64,000 bases of DNA from [Phialemoniopsis] sp. UDSM-2020 (lineage: Eukaryota; Ascomycota; Sordariomycetes; Thyridiales; Thyridiaceae): the NCBI GenBank assembly GCA_018873225.1, contig JAEILZ010000003.1, positions 1,612,001 through 1,676,000 of the forward strand, written 5' to 3'. How positions within the stretch are numbered: position 1 is the first letter of the stretch; the number at the start of each line of letters is the position of its first letter. Positions 32,596-44,659 of the stretch are shown in pieces. Position numbers and translations under genes: made by a program. Under the pieces are notes generated by a model, which saw nothing but the letters and a program-made list of their open reading frames with translations, made no database searches and was not told the DNA's origin.

Positions 32596-33741
32596 ATGGA
32601 GTATCGCTTTCTTGGACGAACAGGCCTGAAGGTCTCCGCAATCAGCTTGGGCAGCTGGATCACCTACGGTGGACATGTCGAGGACGGTAAGTTCTTGGAA
32701 TCTCACTCTGGTCGGTTTTGTGAGATTGACAATGTTCCTAGAGAAGGCATACGAGTGCATAAAGCTGGCGTATGATGCGGGAATCAATTTCTTCGACACG
32801 GCGGAGAACTACTCCCTGAGCCAAGCAGAGGTTGTCCTGGGCAAAGCCATCAAGCATTATGGTTGGAAGCAAAATGACATTGTCATCTCGACCAAGGTTA
32901 GTGGGCCCGGGTCGAATAGAAGATGCGACGAGCTAAGCTAACCTTTGGCTTGAAGATCTACTTTGGCCAGAACAATTCTGCTCACCCGGACAGGCCGATC
33001 AACAACGTTGGCCTTTCCAGAAAACACATCATCGAAGGTCTGAACCTGTCCCTAGAGCGTCTGGGACTTCCGTATGTGGACATAGTCTACGCACACCGCC
33101 CTGACCGTAACACTCCTGTTGAGGAGGTCGTCCGCGCTTTCAATCATCTGATCGACACCGGCAAAGCCTTCTACTGGGGCACATCCGAGTGGTCGGCCAC
33201 CGAGATTGCCGACGCCTGGCGAGCGGCCAAGGAGCTGAACCTGATCGGCCCGGTCGTCGAGCAGCCGCAGTACAACCTCTTGGTCCGGGACAAGGTCGAA
33301 GACGAGTTCCGCTGGCTCTACGAAAAGTACGGCACCGGGCTGACCGTCTTCTCCCCGCTGAAGCAGGGCATCCTCACCGGAAAGTACAACGGCCACGACA
33401 AGCCGCCCAAGGGCAGCCGGCTGGCCGAGGCGACCGACAAGTTCACGGTCAGCTACAGCAAGACCTTTGGTGACGAGACTTGGAAGCGGGAGCTGGCTCA
33501 GGTGGACGCCCTGCGGCCGGTCGCGGAGAAGCTGGGTGTGTCGCTGGCGCAGTTGTCGCTGGCATGGGTCCTGGCAAACAAGAACGTGTCGTCTGTCATT
33601 ATTGGCGCGTCAAGGCCGGAGCAAGTCACTGAGAATCTGAAGGCTCTCGAGATCAGCAATACGCTGAAGAAGGATACGCTGGACGAGATTGATCAAGTGT
33701 TGGGCAACGCAACACCGAGCCCGCCGCGTCGATTCGGATAA
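32596..33741 (+). CDS. Aldo-keto reductase, potassium-channel beta-subunit-like (AKR6 type)
   Basis: Three exons: 32596-32686, 32742-32896 and 32956-33741, giving 343 residues. The fold-defining start YRFLGRTGLKVSAISLGSW is followed by the catalytic tetrad: Asp49 and Tyr54 in FFDTAENYS, Lys82 in VISTK, and His129 in YAHRPD. The NADPH-binding part has FSPLKQGILTGKY and VSSVIIGASRPEQVTENLKA. Length and motifs match fungal Kv-beta-like reductases, which reduce aldehydes and ketones with NADPH. The fungal substrate is generally unknown. It follows the Liz1-like transporter in the same direction and precedes a regulator, so shared control is possible. Intron signals are canonical (GTAAGT, GTTAGT). 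Confidence 0.93.
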
Positions 33742-34859
33742 AGAACATCAGATCCATGCTCACTGATTTACAAACGCCTTATCAATTTCTGAGCACAAAT
33801 TCATTAGCTTGTGGCGCTATCTTAGATGCCTCTCAAACCCCATCTCTTTTGACCGACTGCCCCTGACTGATGAGAAATGTAATCTTGCCACTCTCCAAGT
33901 AAAGGAGAGAAGTAAAGAAGGAAAGATCCGTGCGTCTCGTGTGGAAGCAAGTGCCTCTGAGAGGAGATGTAATGGCTCCGTGAAGAGGCGCGTGATCCAC
34001 GAGAGACCAAAGCCGCCAACTAGGCTTAGTTGGTCATCTTGCGGGATCGGGAGCGCACCGTGTCCTTGAGACACAGGTGAAAAGAAGAAAGAAAAGAAGG
34101 AAGAAAAGAAGAAAGAAGAAGAAACAAAACCTGATAGGTAGGTAAATAGTAAGATAATATCTCTGAGGGGGAACTACATCTAGAGGGTAAGTGTAAGTAC
34201 ACTTCGGTAATGCATGCAAGCTATATGGTATAAGAGTCCATGACTTCAACAACAACAAACGGCAACATGCCATAGTGGTCGGGACGAATGAGATTGTAAC
34301 TCCTGTGCCTATGCAAGCCAACGCTGGGTATCTTGACGACTGCGGTTCGAAGAAAGCCACTACTTCACTTATTTCTTTTGTCTTTTTGGGTTTGATGTTA
34401 TCCTTTTTACCCTTCTTATTTTCCCCCCCTCTCTCTCATTCGCTTCGAAATCCGGCTAGGGTGTCATCTACACTAAACGCAACGTGGTGTAAGTCGGGGT
34501 CAATGCCCCACAGCCAATGCCGTCCTAACCTAGAGCATAACTTGTAGTCAAGTTCACTTATGCAGTATCTTTTTTGGGACAACGCTTTCCCGGCCCCAAA
34601 ACGAATTATTCGTGCACAGCATGGGTCTGTTGGTGTTTTTCAGTAGCCTGTCATCTTTGCTGACATCCGAATGCTTGTCAGGGGCAGCCAGGGCGATGTG
34701 GAAATCCATGGGTCTCAAGGATCGGCTTTGATTGGGCCAATGAAGGTGCCACTTTTTCTCCCGACTTTGCCGAAGCAACTGCACATCGTCGATCCCGACC
34801 TCAGCTCAACTATCCCAATCACATCGCGACGCACACAGTGACAAAGCCCTGCAAGCAAT
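33742..34859. other. Long intergenic region, 1.1 kb, with a purine tract
   Basis: No gene recognised. It holds a 46-nt all-purine run on the plus strand (34079-34124), then an AT-rich stretch, and the promoter of the next regulator. Confidence 0.5.
34079..34124 (+). repeat. Homopurine tract (GAA/GAAA-rich)
   Basis: Forty-six consecutive purines composed of irregular GAA and GAAAA units. Confidence 0.85.
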
Positions 34860-36093
34860 ATGTCAAGAGCGAGCCATAGGAAATCAAGGCATGGATGCCT
34901 CATCTGCAAGAGCAGGCATGTCAAGGTAAGCACCCATTCTTGTCTCACACTCTTCGATCCGAGATTGCTGACTGCCCCGTCATCAGTGCGATGAGACGCG
35001 TCCTCAGTGCGTCAACTGTCGCACAGCCAATCGAGTATGCTCCTACTCGGCAGGCTCCACTATCCTACCGTCTTCCCCGTCGCTCTCAGTCGTCTCATCG
35101 AGACACATGCGCCAGCGTCAGGTGGCTCGTGTCGACCCTTGGCCTCGGGCCTCACCTCTCCCCATCGATCCTTATGAGATCTCAGAAGCGGTCAATTTCC
35201 AGCACCTCAACCTGCTTAATCACTTCCATGTCCACACTCTTCATACCCTCAGGGGAGGCCACCCTTCGCGCCCAGGACAGATACAGAGAGCCTTAGCATT
35301 TCCCGGAAGCACACCCCCGACACGCATGTATCGATTCCTGGCGCTCTCAGCCTTGCACATGAGCCAGACCGACCCGTCTCAGAGGCAGAAATACATGCAC
35401 GCAGCCGCGACCTTTCACCAACGGTCACTATCACTCTTCAACGCCAAGCTGCGCACCGCAGAGAAAGGCGACATCGGGCTATCAGATACCGTATGTGCCA
35501 GCTTGCTCGGTTATTACATGCTCGCCGATGCCGTCATCAGAGCAGACATTGAGCGAGACGCCGAGTTCTTCGACACATATCTGCTCTACATGCAGTGTCA
35601 CCGCGGCGTCGGGGCCCTGGCCAGTATGACCTGGCCATCGATGTGCGACTCGCACCTCTCGGACCTCATTGAGCTGATCAAGCGCCACGTCCCTGGCCAA
35701 CGGGGCGAGAGGCAAGAGACTGCTCGCCTCTGGGACATGGTTAGCTCGACGGAGATGGACGACGACATGCGCGAGGAGTGTGAAGATGCGCTCGAAAAGC
35801 TAGAGTGGACGTACGCGCTCGACGAAATCTCGCAGGAGCTCGGGATGCTCGAGGCCGTCTTGCTCTGGGTGCTCGTCATCTCGCCCGAGTTCGTCGAGCA
35901 CCTGCGCCGGAGAACGCCCGCCTGTTTGGTGATATTCGCACACTACGCCGTTTTACTACATAGGTGGCGCGAGGTCTGGATATTCGGAGACGCCGGGAGA
36001 ATACTGATCCACCATGTCACTCGGTATCTAGGGGCAGGATGGCGAGAGTGGCTACAAGTCCCGCATGAAGCGATCCGCACTGCGGCTGGCTAG
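34860..36093 (+). CDS. Zn2Cys6 transcription factor, Upc2-like organisation
   Basis: Two exons, 34860-34925 and 34987-36093, giving 390 residues. The zinc cluster is split exactly before its third cysteine: exon 1 encodes GCLICKSRHVK and exon 2 begins CDETRPQCVNCRTANRVC. Spacing is CX2CX6CX6CX2CX6C. The short body (about 330 residues after the finger) contains MYRFLALSALHMSQTD and HQRSLSLFNAKL, which resemble the fungal-specific domain of short regulators such as Upc2-type proteins. Targets are unknown; neighbours are an aldo-keto reductase upstream and an FMN reductase 516 bp downstream, both plausible targets. The protein lacks a long acidic tail. The intron has standard GTAAGC and CAG ends. 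Confidence 0.87.
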
Positions 36094-36609
36094 ACAGGAT
36101 GGAGACAAAATTGAATGCTGAAACTAGGAAATAAACACCGTCATAATGTCCGTCTTGGCAAGTGTATGCTGGATACCCTTGCAGCGTTGAAAAAGGGCCC
36201 AGAACAAATGTCCATGTAGAGGATTATCCCACTGCCTACATCAGACAGGTCCTCAATACCTCGTATCAGTCGATCCGGCGATATGGATTCACATGCCCAC
36301 AGTGCGAAACTAGTGAGCCACCCTCTCGGTCTAGGCCGCATTTGCGGTAGAGTGCCCTTCCCCACATGCGACCATGCAGCCGACTGTGCATATGGCGCGC
36401 GGGCTGGGTCCTCAATGCCTGGATCTGAAATGCGACTTTGCATGCGACCTTGCATATGGCCGAAGACATGGCGAAATACTGTGTTGGAATAGCAATAAAG
36501 GAGGGATCATGAGTGAGGATAAAAAAGGCAGTGGAAGTCTTCCAGGATGCCGGTATTCTTCCTCAAGCGCTATCATCTTATCCTTTCTAGCTCTCCAGCA
36601 TACTCTGCC
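36094..36609. other. Intergenic region
   Basis: 516 bp; nothing beyond a presumed promoter. Confidence 0.4.
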
Positions 36610-37221
36610 ATGAAATTCGCCATCATCGTCGGGTCTACCAGGCCTAATCGTATTGGCCCTCAGGTCGCCAAATGGATTCTTGACCTCTTGAAAAGCGACC
36701 AGGGACTGGAACATGTCGACTTCTCCACCATCGACCTTGCATCGTTCTCTCTTCCCATGTTCAGCGAACCCGTCCATCCAATGATGATCCAGGACCTGAG
36801 CAAGTTCACCGATCCGGCCGCAAGATCATGGAACCAGGAGATTGCCAAACACGACGCCTACATCATCGTCTCCGCGGAGTATCTCTCTGGCATTCCGGGC
36901 GCGCTCAAGAACGCCATCGAGCATCTCTACCATGCGTGGACCGGCAAGCCGGCGATGCTTGTCACATATGGGATATTTGGGGGAATTCAGTCGAGTGCGC
37001 AGTTGCGTCAGGTTCTGGGAACTGGGTGTCGGATGAAGATCGCAGGTGCATGCCCTGCGCTGGAGTTCCCCGGCCGTGACGAGCAGAAGGACAACACGAG
37101 CCCCGCGCTATTTCAGGCATTGGCTGGCAAAGTTGATCCTAGCACGTTTGAATTCTGGGGAGAGAAAAGGCAGGAAGTTATCTCTGGTTGTCACGAGCTA
37201 TCTAGTCTGTGCAGGGCTTGA
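36610..37221 (+). CDS. NADPH-dependent FMN reductase (flavodoxin-like)
   Basis: Intronless gene for 203 residues starting MKFAIIVGSTRPNRIGPQVA, where GSTRPNR is the phosphate-binding loop for FMN. Other family blocks are LPMFSEP, IIVSAEYLSGIPGALKNAIE, which contacts the flavin, and KPAMLVTYGIFGGIQSSAQLR. These small dimeric enzymes reduce quinones, azo compounds, chromate or free flavin with NAD(P)H. An ATG 63 nt upstream is in frame and would add a 21-residue hydrophobic N-terminus, but the internal start aligns better with the family. Its stop is 107 bp from the stop of the convergent regulator. Cytosolic location is likely. Confidence 0.92.
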   Translation: MKFAIIVGSTRPNRIGPQVAKWILDLLKSDQGLEHVDFSTIDLASFSLPMFSEPVHPMMIQDLSKFTDPAARSWNQEIAKHDAYIIVSAEYLSGIPGALKNAIEHLYHAWTGKPAMLVTYGIFGGIQSSAQLRQVLGTGCRMKIAGACPALEFPGRDEQKDNTSPALFQALAGKVDPSTFEFWGEKRQEVISGCHELSSLCRA

Positions 37222-37328
37222 GTGATCTTGTAATCGAACTGCCAAGAACGAATGGACATTATCGAATTCGTTCCAGCAACTCAGCTAAGGACAATTCAAT
37301 TGTTAGTCGCGCTATCTTAATGAAGGGT

Positions 37329-38808
37329 TCATGGCTCCTCTGACTTGCCTGCAAGCTTCCAACCCGTGCTGTGATCCTCCAAGACCTTTGTTACGATTGC
37401 ACAAGCACGCTCTGCATCACTATCATTGATCAACTGCCCCAAGTTTCCCTTCAGGTGCGTGTACGTCTTGAAAGCGAGGTAGAAGCAGTGAAGTTCCCAG
37501 AGAGAGATAACCGTAGAGAACGTGTACTGGAAGTCCGGCGCGATGTTGAGTCTGTCAAACGTCATTCTCAAAGCGGCAGCCACGCGTGGTGTAATAATAT
37601 CACCCAATGAGTCGACCTGCCCATGCAACGTCAGGATGGAGCTGCATGGTTAGCTACAATGGCTGTTTGCGCAAGATATGGAGTCAATTTACCTCACGTA
37701 AAGCCCAAGAACGGAACAATTCACCTCAGCCCCCTGACAACGATCTGCATGAAGCGCGGAGGCTAGGTTGCTAAGGTCCTGGTCCAGAACGCGAAGCTCA
37801 TTTGCAACACCTGTCATTAGCACCCCACCATGTACTATGATGACCGCCTCGAGAAGTGAGGCGGCTTGAACCAAGCGGATTAATAACGTTAGTGGTGACG
37901 AGCTAGGTACATGAGCGACGTCAAACATCCGACTGGGACAGGGCGCCGGACACGAGAAGTTGATAGGTCCTAGCTCAGGATCATGATCGACAGTATGTAT
38001 TAGCCTTGGGACCAAGTTAGCAAGCGAGCTGCAGTACAGGGGCAGACATATTCACCTTTCCAGGACGTAGAGACAGCAAATTGTTCTCCGTCCGTCATCC
38101 ATGCTTGTTAACATAAGGGCTTCCGACTCGTAGTGCCGACGGAAGAGTCCCATCAATCTGGCAATTGCTATAGCGGATGCAGTTGACCCTACCGCTGCCG
38201 TGTGATTCGCTTGCAAATGCTCGTATAGGGCTAACAAGATCCTTGACTGTAGGAGATCAAGGATTTGTGTTCCTTTAGATAGAAGCGCTGCATGCAGGAC
38301 TGTGATTTGCAGATACATGTCGTGGATCCCTCTGATGTCTGCCTCGTCTAGATTGGGTCTGGCTATGCGCGACAAGAGCGCACAAGTGAGCACCAGGATG
38401 CAAAAGGCCTCTTCTTGAACAGACGCGGGATCTTGGCAGCGAGCGATAAAGGTTGGTCCATCGATGACTGGTAGCCACTTGTTGAAGCCCCCGAGGTAAG
38501 GTCCGACTTTGCCGGAAACATCACTGCCGATGAATTGAGCGAAATAGGAGCTGAGGTCCGTGTTAGGATAAAGGCCTCGATGATGCGATGAGACATCGCT
38601 GTCGAGTCCGACGGTATCGGCTTTAGGGATTGATGCCTGCGATCGATCAAAACTGCAGCCAAGTCCAACCCTAACAGATGTGTGAGTATCTTGGCGGAAA
38701 GCTGGCAGGACGCACAGCAACCTACCGGACGCAGCGGCCGCACTTTGGCGTCGCTAAGTCGCATTTCTTCTTCCTGGTGATACATTGTCGACAGCGCTGC
38801 GCCTTCAT
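37329..38808 (-). CDS. Zn2Cys6 transcription factor
   Basis: Four exons: 38808-38726, 38670-38056, 38004-37693 and 37641-37329, giving 440 residues. The finger starts almost at the N-terminus, CRQCITRKKKCDLATPKCGRC, and its last cysteine (VGLGC) is in exon 2. The rest resembles the fungal-specific regulatory domain: LPVIDGPTFIARCQDP, FCILVLTCALLSRIA, and QSRILLALYEHLQANHTAAV followed by a conserved helix with MGLFRRHY. The middle part is more compact than in typical 600-700-residue regulators. It converges with the FMN reductase gene. Later exon joins are less certain than the first, but all keep frame and end in a TGA after a protein-like C-terminus. Confidence 0.83.
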
Positions 38809-39314
38809 GGTCTTTGTCACGATGGGCTCGAACGCCGAGCTTGCACTTCGCAAAGTCTACGGCATGTGATGTCAAAGAAAACAAAAATGGGTAAAGGGAA
38901 ACCGCCAAGTCCGGCTGGTCAAGAGTGGCTTCAGCTCGGGCTTGGCTGGGATGTTTGCGATACTGTTTTCACACTGTGACTCAGTGCAGACAGATTAATC
39001 GGCGGTTTCTCTCGTAATCGTACCTAAACAATCAATTGCAGCATTATCCCACTACCTAAGCATAATTGGATCATACAATCCTCCACTCGCCAGGCTCAAT
39101 GGGCAATGGTTGAAGAGCACAAGCTAGTACCAAGTCGCGCACGATCGAATTTGAACGAGATGACCAAGTCCACGTTGATGCATCTTAACGAAAACGTGGT
39201 GTCTCCGTATTTCTCCTCCACGCTTCACAAAGATCAGAGACGTCCGCGATGTTGCACTCTAAGACACCGTCCCTAAAACTCGTCCCGCAAATCCAGATCT
39301 CAAACAAGAGACGT
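38809..39314. other. Intergenic region
   Basis: 506 bp between the regulator start and the small secreted protein stop; nothing recognised. Confidence 0.4.
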
Positions 39315-39716
39315 CTAACAGGAAACAAAGATGGACCCAAAGTCGACCGTGTTGCATCCGCCCTTGAGGTCCTTCTGCGAGCCGGCACAGTCCTTGCCGC
39401 TAAAGGCCTTCCAGCTACAGCCGCCCTTCAGCTGGACGTCGATGCTCTGGCCGCCGACAGTGACGCATTTGCCGCCGGTCCCGTGCTGAACCGACTTCTT
39501 GCCTTCGTTGCAGTCCGGGCCTTTCCACATGATCCTGTGATGTCGCTGTGTCAGTGATGACTTGTAGTAGTTGGATACGAGGCCCGCTTACGCATCCCAG
39601 ACGCCACGTGGCGCCAGGTTCGAGTTTGCACCTGATTGCCCGGTAGGCATGGCATCTGCCAAGGTCGAGAGAGTGGCAATGGTGAGGATGGCCAGCTTGG
39701 TGGTGAAGGCTACCAT
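39315..39716 (-). CDS. Small secreted cysteine-rich protein
   Basis: Two exons, 39716-39592 and 39534-39315, giving 114 residues. The N-terminus MVAFTTKLAILTIATLSTLA is a signal peptide, with likely cleavage after ADA near residue 22. The mature part is small, Gly/Lys-rich and contains six cysteines (in PDCNEG, GKCVTV, GGCSWK, KDCAGS, GGCNTV and the final VSC), compatible with three disulfide bonds. I do not recognise a named family. Size, secretion and cysteine content fit fungal effector or antimicrobial-like proteins, but also harmless secreted proteins. It is divergent from the HET-domain gene with an 868-bp region between them. An AT-rich TATA-like stretch (TATTAAAT on the coding strand) lies about 110 bp upstream of the ATG. 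Confidence 0.82.
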
Positions 39717-40584
39717 ATTGAATTATGTGATTACTGGTTCTGTTTGATAGAGATCCGGGTGGTGTTGGGTATGATGAATGGTGAAGGGGTGAACAGAAAA
39801 AATATGTCTGGTGGGCTCCAAATATTTAATATGTAGACAAGCCCCTGGTGACTACCATGGAATCATCACAGCTTGAAAATTTGGCTCACTCGTCACTATG
39901 TGGTTCGTCGTGCGCGAAAAGCTCTTGTACCAAGATTGACAAAAGAGTATTCTGGTAGACCTTCGGGACACATATGCTGTGCAGTCACACTACATCGTAG
40001 ACCAGCAGTCCACTCAATTGCGAAGTCTAAATCAAGATAGCTAAACAAGAATCTCAACTTAATGATTGTCGAAGCTGCCACAAGACGTGTTGCACCAACT
40101 TGGATAATCCTTCGATCTCGAAGTAGCCAACGTGCAAGTGATAGACACGCATCTGGCTAGACTCTTGCGCCTCGAGTGTGTGATTACGGATGGTATTCCA
40201 GTGACTTCAGACGCTCGAACAGAACCCAATCGATGCTGGGTGTGATGGTCGCATATGCGGGCTTGTGAAGGGGCGGTGTGGCATTCATGGATTGGTGCCT
40301 AAATCGAGGTCTGGCTCTAGAATGTTCGGAACTAGCTCTAAGGTGACGACCAGCTATCTACACCGTGATTAACAGGGATGAGTACATAACTGCAGCTGAC
40401 GTAGCATGTCACTTTGTACAAGGCAGATTTTGTGTCAAAAAAGAAATTCGCCAAGTTTAAATAGCGTGAAACTCATTGCACTCTCGCATGTTTCTCCCGC
40501 TGATAATTAATTCACCATTGAGTGTCCAGAGTTGGTACGCATTGCTACTCGAGCAAGAAGAAGAGTGAACATATTTTCATAGGA
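39717..40584. other. Divergent intergenic region, 868 bp
   Basis: It separates the secreted protein and the HET-domain gene. No further gene seen; AT-rich. Confidence 0.4.
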
Positions 40585-42583
40585 ATGGCGGCCCATTCCT
40601 CGTGTTACAAGTAAGATGAAGTCATTGGCATTCTCAAGAGGTTCTCTAAGGGACTAACGATACGTTTCAAGGGAATCTCTTGCGCAAAGTAGATCCCAGA
40701 TCAGGTTGCTGCAGATCGAGCCAACAAAATCCTCTGACGACACGATCAAGATTCGTCTGGCTTGTGTAGATCTCTCCCTGACACCCGTGTTCGATGCGTT
40801 GTCATACACCTGGGGAGATCAGACAGTTCAGTTATCTATCGTGGCTGATGGCAAGCCGTTTAAAGTCAGCAGCAACCTTTACGCAGCACTTAAAACCCTA
40901 AGGGCGACTGGCCGCCATGGTTTCCTCTGGATTGATGCAATATGCATCAATCAAAGCGATGTTTCGGAGAAGAATACTCAAGTCCCCTTGATGGCTCGAA
41001 TTTACTTGAAGGCCCGGACTGTCATCTGCTGGCTTGGAGTATCAGACAGTAACAGCGATCTAGCTATCTCAACGCTCAAAGACTGTGCAGAAGATGCTAC
41101 CCGTATGGGCTCCTTCAAGCATCATCACCCACCATGGGTTGCGATTGACCACTTTATTCGTCGTCCTTACTGGACCAGAATCTGGACCGTCCAAGAAAAT
41201 CAGTTAGCTCGCAAACGTATCTTCATCTGTGGAGACAAGGAGATCGCAGGAGGTGATCTTTCCATCTCTTTCGATACACTTTCCCTCTTCGTTCGTTTCG
41301 GAAAACTTCTGGCTGATTTGCCCGAGGGACCAGCCAGCCACGCAGCTCAGAGTGTGGGACACTTCAAATTCTTTCAAATGAGCATACTGAGCATGGTTGC
41401 ACAATATCGACAACAGGGGATCCACCCACTTCTTTTGCTGAATGGATTACTATTGGAGACGTCCGGATTTCAAGCTACCGACCCGCGCGATCGTCTTTAC
41501 GGCCTCTTTGGCATCATGCCTCGGGACATCTATCAACTATTGAAACCAGACTACGAGCAGAGCATCACAACACTTTTCACCAGCTTTACACTTCTTTTGT
41601 TTGAAGAATTGTTTGAGATGATCGCACAATCAGGAATTGGACATACGCACTCACAAAGGCAGCAAACCGGATGTTCCGATCTACCTACATGGATTCCTTC
41701 TTATTCTGGAGAATTCATCGATAATCCGCAGTTACGAGTTGAGGTACCGGGCTTCCAAAGCATCCAATACCAAGCTGGAGGCAATATCCACCCTGAGTGG
41801 GGTCTGGTCCCCGGAATGTTAGCCCTCCGGGTCAGGGGCCTTCGAAGAGATGCTGTTGCTACCGTTTTCTACCCCAGAAGGACCTTGAATACTAGAGTAG
41901 CAGCCTGGTCATGCCAGGCGGCTGCCATGACCTGTAATGATCATCCATGTGGAAACTGGAGACGAGCTTTCTACCACACCCTCCTTCTTAACCAGGATCG
42001 TGATGTTATGATCAAGTATGAAGATTCTGAAGCCGTTCTTTGTCAGTTGCAGATTTCACTTGAGATGGAATACCTTTCCCTCATGCAATCAGCTTTCGGA
42101 CAATCGTCGCATGGAATTTCATCAATCATCGCACAACACCATTCTCTAGCTGATATCAAGCAACACATATTCGAACTCGAATTTCAGTACTGGCTCGAGA
42201 AAAATATAAGTTCACAAATCAGTGACCTACGGGGCGGAAAAGAGCTGCGACCTTCTGTTACGAAGCCCATGCCAGATGATGCGGCCACGGATTGTTCAAT
42301 CAAGATGGTCAAGGCTGGTTTTCTCGACATCTTAGATCAGAAGACAAAAAACAGGAGCTTCATAATGACAGAGGATGGGTACATGGGGCTAGCTCCGGTG
42401 GGAACACAGATTGGGGATCAATTGGTACTTCTCAATGGCTGCCCTGTTCCGCTCTTACTGCGAAGAGAGAATAGCATGTTCCAAGTCATTGGTGATACTT
42501 ATGTATATGGACTGATGGAAGGACAGGCATTTCAGGAGACTGACTCAGGATCCGCTGTTCTGCAGGATTTCCTACTCGTATAA
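40585..42583 (+). CDS. Heterokaryon-incompatibility (HET) domain protein
   Basis: Two exons, 40585-40610 and 40672-42583, giving 645 residues. Without the first exon no ATG precedes the domain; with it the protein begins MAAHSSCYKESLAQSRSQIR. The HET domain occupies roughly residues 45-200 with its three usual blocks: FDALSYTWGD, GFLWIDAICINQSDVSEKN and YWTRIWTVQE, the last followed by LARKRIFICGD. The long C-terminal part contains ATDPRDRLYGLFGIM and GDTYVYGLMEGQAF, both common in HET proteins. No NACHT, WD40 or ankyrin repeats are visible. HET proteins trigger cell death when unlike hyphae fuse and are often treated as fungal NLR-type immune components. The sequence is intact. The partner is unknown. 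Confidence 0.93.
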
Positions 42584-43403
42584 GTTTGCTGGTTTTCGTG
42601 CGCTGCTGGAATTTGTCTTTTCTAAAAGTGCTACTTTTGTAGCTCAAAACTCGAGATGCATACTATGTATACTATATGATAGATGGCAAACAATGCATCG
42701 CACCCTGTCGCGCCTTGAACCCGAACTTGCCACTTTGTATCAGGACCAGGCAGTGCTGGCCAACAGCCATTATCAATGACTACAGTACCTTGGAGCCGAA
42801 GATCCAGGGGCGAGCCCCCTGTAACATACCAGACACATGAATGGGCAGAAGAAGCGTACGTAGCTAGCCCACGTATGTGACCATTTGAAGAGCCTGGACT
42901 AACACTCCTTGTCAAAGCTTCACCGATTTGTTGCGTGGGCCGAGTCGCCCTTTTTCTGCCTTATCACTGCTTTCGTGATGACATGGTGCCGACCAGTGAT
43001 ATATATTGCGGGAAAACCTTTGCACTCGAGAGATAACATGCAAACACGACAACTTCTTCTTCACTGCTTTACTCTACAAATTTGTGACCGTCGGTAGCAA
43101 CAGTCCGGCCGCTTAACTCCGGAGTTTCCACATCTCGGCAGAAGAATCCGGAACGGATGCCGAATGCCGTAAGAAGCGGACAGCACGCCATCTCCCCTCA
43201 CCTGTTCCTGTCTCCCCCCAATCTGCTCTCGAAAAAGGCACTGCACCCTCGCTCGCCAAGACCTCTGAGCTGCCCAGCCCATCTTTTGCGTTGAAATAGA
43301 CAGTGGTCAGTGCTTTACACAGGCTCATTCAGCACTAGGCAAATCACTAACGTATCTGACAGCTCACTAAAGCATAGCGCTAACTCGACACCACGACTCA
43401 ACC
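42584..43403. other. Intergenic region, 820 bp
   Basis: No gene recognised; short open frames only. It includes a TATATATT stretch near 43000 and the promoter of the cupin gene. Confidence 0.45.
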
Positions 43404-43961
43404 ATGGCTGACAAAACCGCACCACCCCCGAGGCTGCCCAACCCGCAGCGCATCATCACCGACACCGACCCCAACACCGGCCTCTCCGGCTTCAGCAAGT
43501 CGCAGGACGAGAGCCTCGGCGTCATCAACGACCTGGGCGGCTCGCTCTTCCGCCTCGGCTACGTGACCGACCGCGCCCCGCAGTCCCTCGACGGCAGCGC
43601 CGACGTCGCCGCCTACGGCGCGCAGCTGCAGCAGGGCCCGCCGCAGCTCGTGCCCTCGGGCGGCGGCGCCAACGTGTGGTACATCGACACGCCGCCCGGC
43701 GGCGAGAGCCCGTTGCACCGCACGGTCAGCGTCGACGTCGTCGTCCTCGTCGCCGGCGAGATCGAGCTGACGCTCGAGTCGGGCGAGACGCGCACTCTGA
43801 AACCCGGCGATTTGGTGGTGCAGCGCGCCACGATGCACAAGTGGCGCAACCCGAGCACGGACAAGTGGGCGCGCATGATGGCCGTCATGGCCGAGAGCCG
43901 GCCGGTCAGACTCGGCGACGGCAGGGAGTTCGGGGCGTACTTTCCGCCGCGGGAGAACTAG
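43404..43961 (+). CDS. Single-domain cupin protein
   Basis: Intronless gene for 185 residues, start ATG 43404. The C-terminal half is a small beta-barrel cupin: TPPGGESPLHRTVSVDVVVL carries the first metal-binding block, and GETRTLKPGDLVVQRATMHKW is the second block (PGD...H). The N-terminal 60 residues contain RIITDTDPNTGLSGFSKSQD, found in a group of fungal cupins next to secondary-metabolite or aromatic-degradation genes. The usual first-block pattern GxxxxxHxH is degenerate, keeping one His, so metal binding may be altered. Function unknown. Extremely high GC at third positions, which also opens a full-length antisense frame. No signal peptide. Confidence 0.85.
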   Translation: MADKTAPPPRLPNPQRIITDTDPNTGLSGFSKSQDESLGVINDLGGSLFRLGYVTDRAPQSLDGSADVAAYGAQLQQGPPQLVPSGGGANVWYIDTPPGGESPLHRTVSVDVVVLVAGEIELTLESGETRTLKPGDLVVQRATMHKWRNPSTDKWARMMAVMAESRPVRLGDGREFGAYFPPREN

Positions 43962-44659
43962 ATAGCCCGGCGAACATAGCATATCAAATGAGGCTGTTAT
44001 TCAATGACCGACGGGAGTTCATTGGAGAAATGTTTCACTCTCTTGTCCAGGAACCCCAGGTTTCAGATCTGAATGTTTCACGCTGAAAATGTGCCTTCGG
44101 ATGAGATTGACACCGGGTTGAGAGCGCACATACCCCTTCTTCATTATAGCCGTGCCGGATTCCGAAGTCGACCCTTGGATTTCGATCGCTCGGCAATCGT
44201 ACTCGTCTGAAACTGCCAAAGATTGCCCCTTGAGCACTCTGTAATTACTTGCTTAGATTCCTGGTAATTTCGATTTGGTAAATGGCTTGACACGATCAAG
44301 AACCGGCAGTTCAGACGTGGCATCTGCTTGCCGTCAACAAGAATTTAGGAATTACATCAAAGGGGCATGCACGGATTTTTGTAGTGTCTCGAGTTGTCAC
44401 TCCGTCTGAAGTCTCAACTCGCATGAAGCACCAAGACGGCTGGCCATCCTTTTTGCGTGTTACAGAGTCGGCGATCATCATGGACCACGATCTTCCGCTA
44501 CCTCCCCTTCACCAGATCGAGACGATGGCTCGTAGTTGTCCCCAGGAAATCCTGGAATAAAAGCCAGCATGTCGCACAAACTCGGTGCAAGGTCCGTAGA
44601 TGTAGTTCTCCACGCTGGTTTTCGTGTATTTTCACCCCTGTCTTTGCCTTACCTTCAGC
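43962..44659. other. Intergenic region, 698 bp
   Basis: Promoter side of the GH7 gene; no gene recognised. Confidence 0.4.

Noticed and set aside
36547..36609. Upstream in-frame ATG for the FMN reductase
   Set aside because: It would add a hydrophobic extension that the flavodoxin-like family lacks; MKFAIIVGSTRP is the usual start.
43398..43982. Full-length antisense frame opposite the cupin gene
   Set aside because: Strong GC3 bias of the cupin gene opens it; Ala/Arg/Val-rich low-complexity composition, no domain.
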